This document shows positions 63,965 to 64,000 of a stretch of DNA of 64,000 nt, piece after piece. The DNA lies in assembly GCF_003665065.1 (NCBI RefSeq), contig NZ_RCHR01000001.1, positions 372,001-436,000 of the forward strand. Reading direction: 5' to 3'. The position numbers and the translations under genes are program-made. Below the pieces are notes generated by a model. That model ran no database searches and was not told the origin of the DNA. It was given only the letters and a program-made list of their open reading frames with translations. Position 1 is the stretch's first letter; each line of letters begins with the position of its first letter. Source of the stretch: Oceanobacillus piezotolerans. GTDB lineage: Bacteria > Bacillota > Bacilli > Bacillales > Amphibacillaceae.

Positions 63965-64000
63965 ATGTTTACAGATGCAACCGTATTATTTCAAATTGCT
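63965..64000 (+). CDS. spoIIIAC: Stage III sporulation protein AC, N-terminal end
   Basis: The first 12 codons (MFTDATVLFQIA) begin at ATG 63965 after GAAAGGAG and are cut by the window end. They resemble the start of SpoIIIAC, a small membrane protein that follows spoIIIAB in the operon. Confidence 0.85.
   Translation, partial: MFTDATVLFQIA

Overview
The window is a chromosomal stretch from a low-GC, endospore-forming member of the Bacillaceae. The sporulation genes yqfC, yqfD and spoIIIAA-AB-AC, the GerA-family gene, SigA and the comG operon show this. Gene order closely follows the B. subtilis yqfA to spoIIIA region (comparison from memory). AT-richness, a class II ribonucleotide reductase and a Na+/phosphate transporter suggest a halotolerant genus such as Oceanobacillus or Virgibacillus; the genus is inferred, not shown.

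Layout. 1-8.9 kb: floA end, yqfB, yqfC, yqfD, phoH, pgpH, ybeY, dgkA, era, yqzL, recO. 9.0-12.4 kb: a glycine T-box leader and glyQS. 12.4-18.4 kb: ccpN, the PPDK regulator yqfL, dnaG, sigA, an unknown membrane protein and cccA. 18.57-18.95 kb: an inverted-arm repeat element. 19.0-25.1 kb: trmK, nif3/yqfO, cshB, nfo, yqfT, yqfX, yqfZ and an NfeD-like gene. 25.2-33.1 kb: a Na/Pi cotransporter with a possible PhoP box, six tRNA genes, sodA, an MFS transporter, pbpA and phoU. 33.1-41.3 kb: small membrane proteins, rpmG, gluP, a GerA-family protein, yqgQ, glcK and an LTA synthase. 41.33-41.78 kb: a second copy of the repeat element. 41.9-51.7 kb: yqgW, yqgX, yqgY, a truncated regulator, the seven-gene comG operon, yqzE, yqhG, yqhH, the wreck of a gcv operon and yqhL. 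51.9-64 kb: nrdJ behind paired NrdR boxes, a WYL regulator with a DJ-1 protein, mntR, yqhO, yqhP, yqhR, yqhT, efp, and the start of the spoIIIA operon.

Most of the window is conserved housekeeping: translation (glyQS, efp, ybeY, era, tRNAs), DNA replication and repair (dnaG, recO, nfo), envelope (pbpA, LTA synthase, dgkA), nucleotide second messengers (pgpH), competence pili and sporulation.

Three things stand out. First, between yqhH and yqhL, where B. subtilis has gcvT-gcvPA-gcvPB, only a decayed glycine riboswitch and about 75 C-terminal codons of gcvPB remain; lipM is also missing at its expected place. Second, the two repeat elements each carry an ordered pair of small hairpins with AGGAC and AGGAT loops. 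Their linkers are conserved but their stems differ by compensating changes, which points to a structured RNA. Third, the phosphate genes have an unusual layout: lone phoU and a Na/Pi transporter, each behind PhoP-like repeats, and no pst operon.
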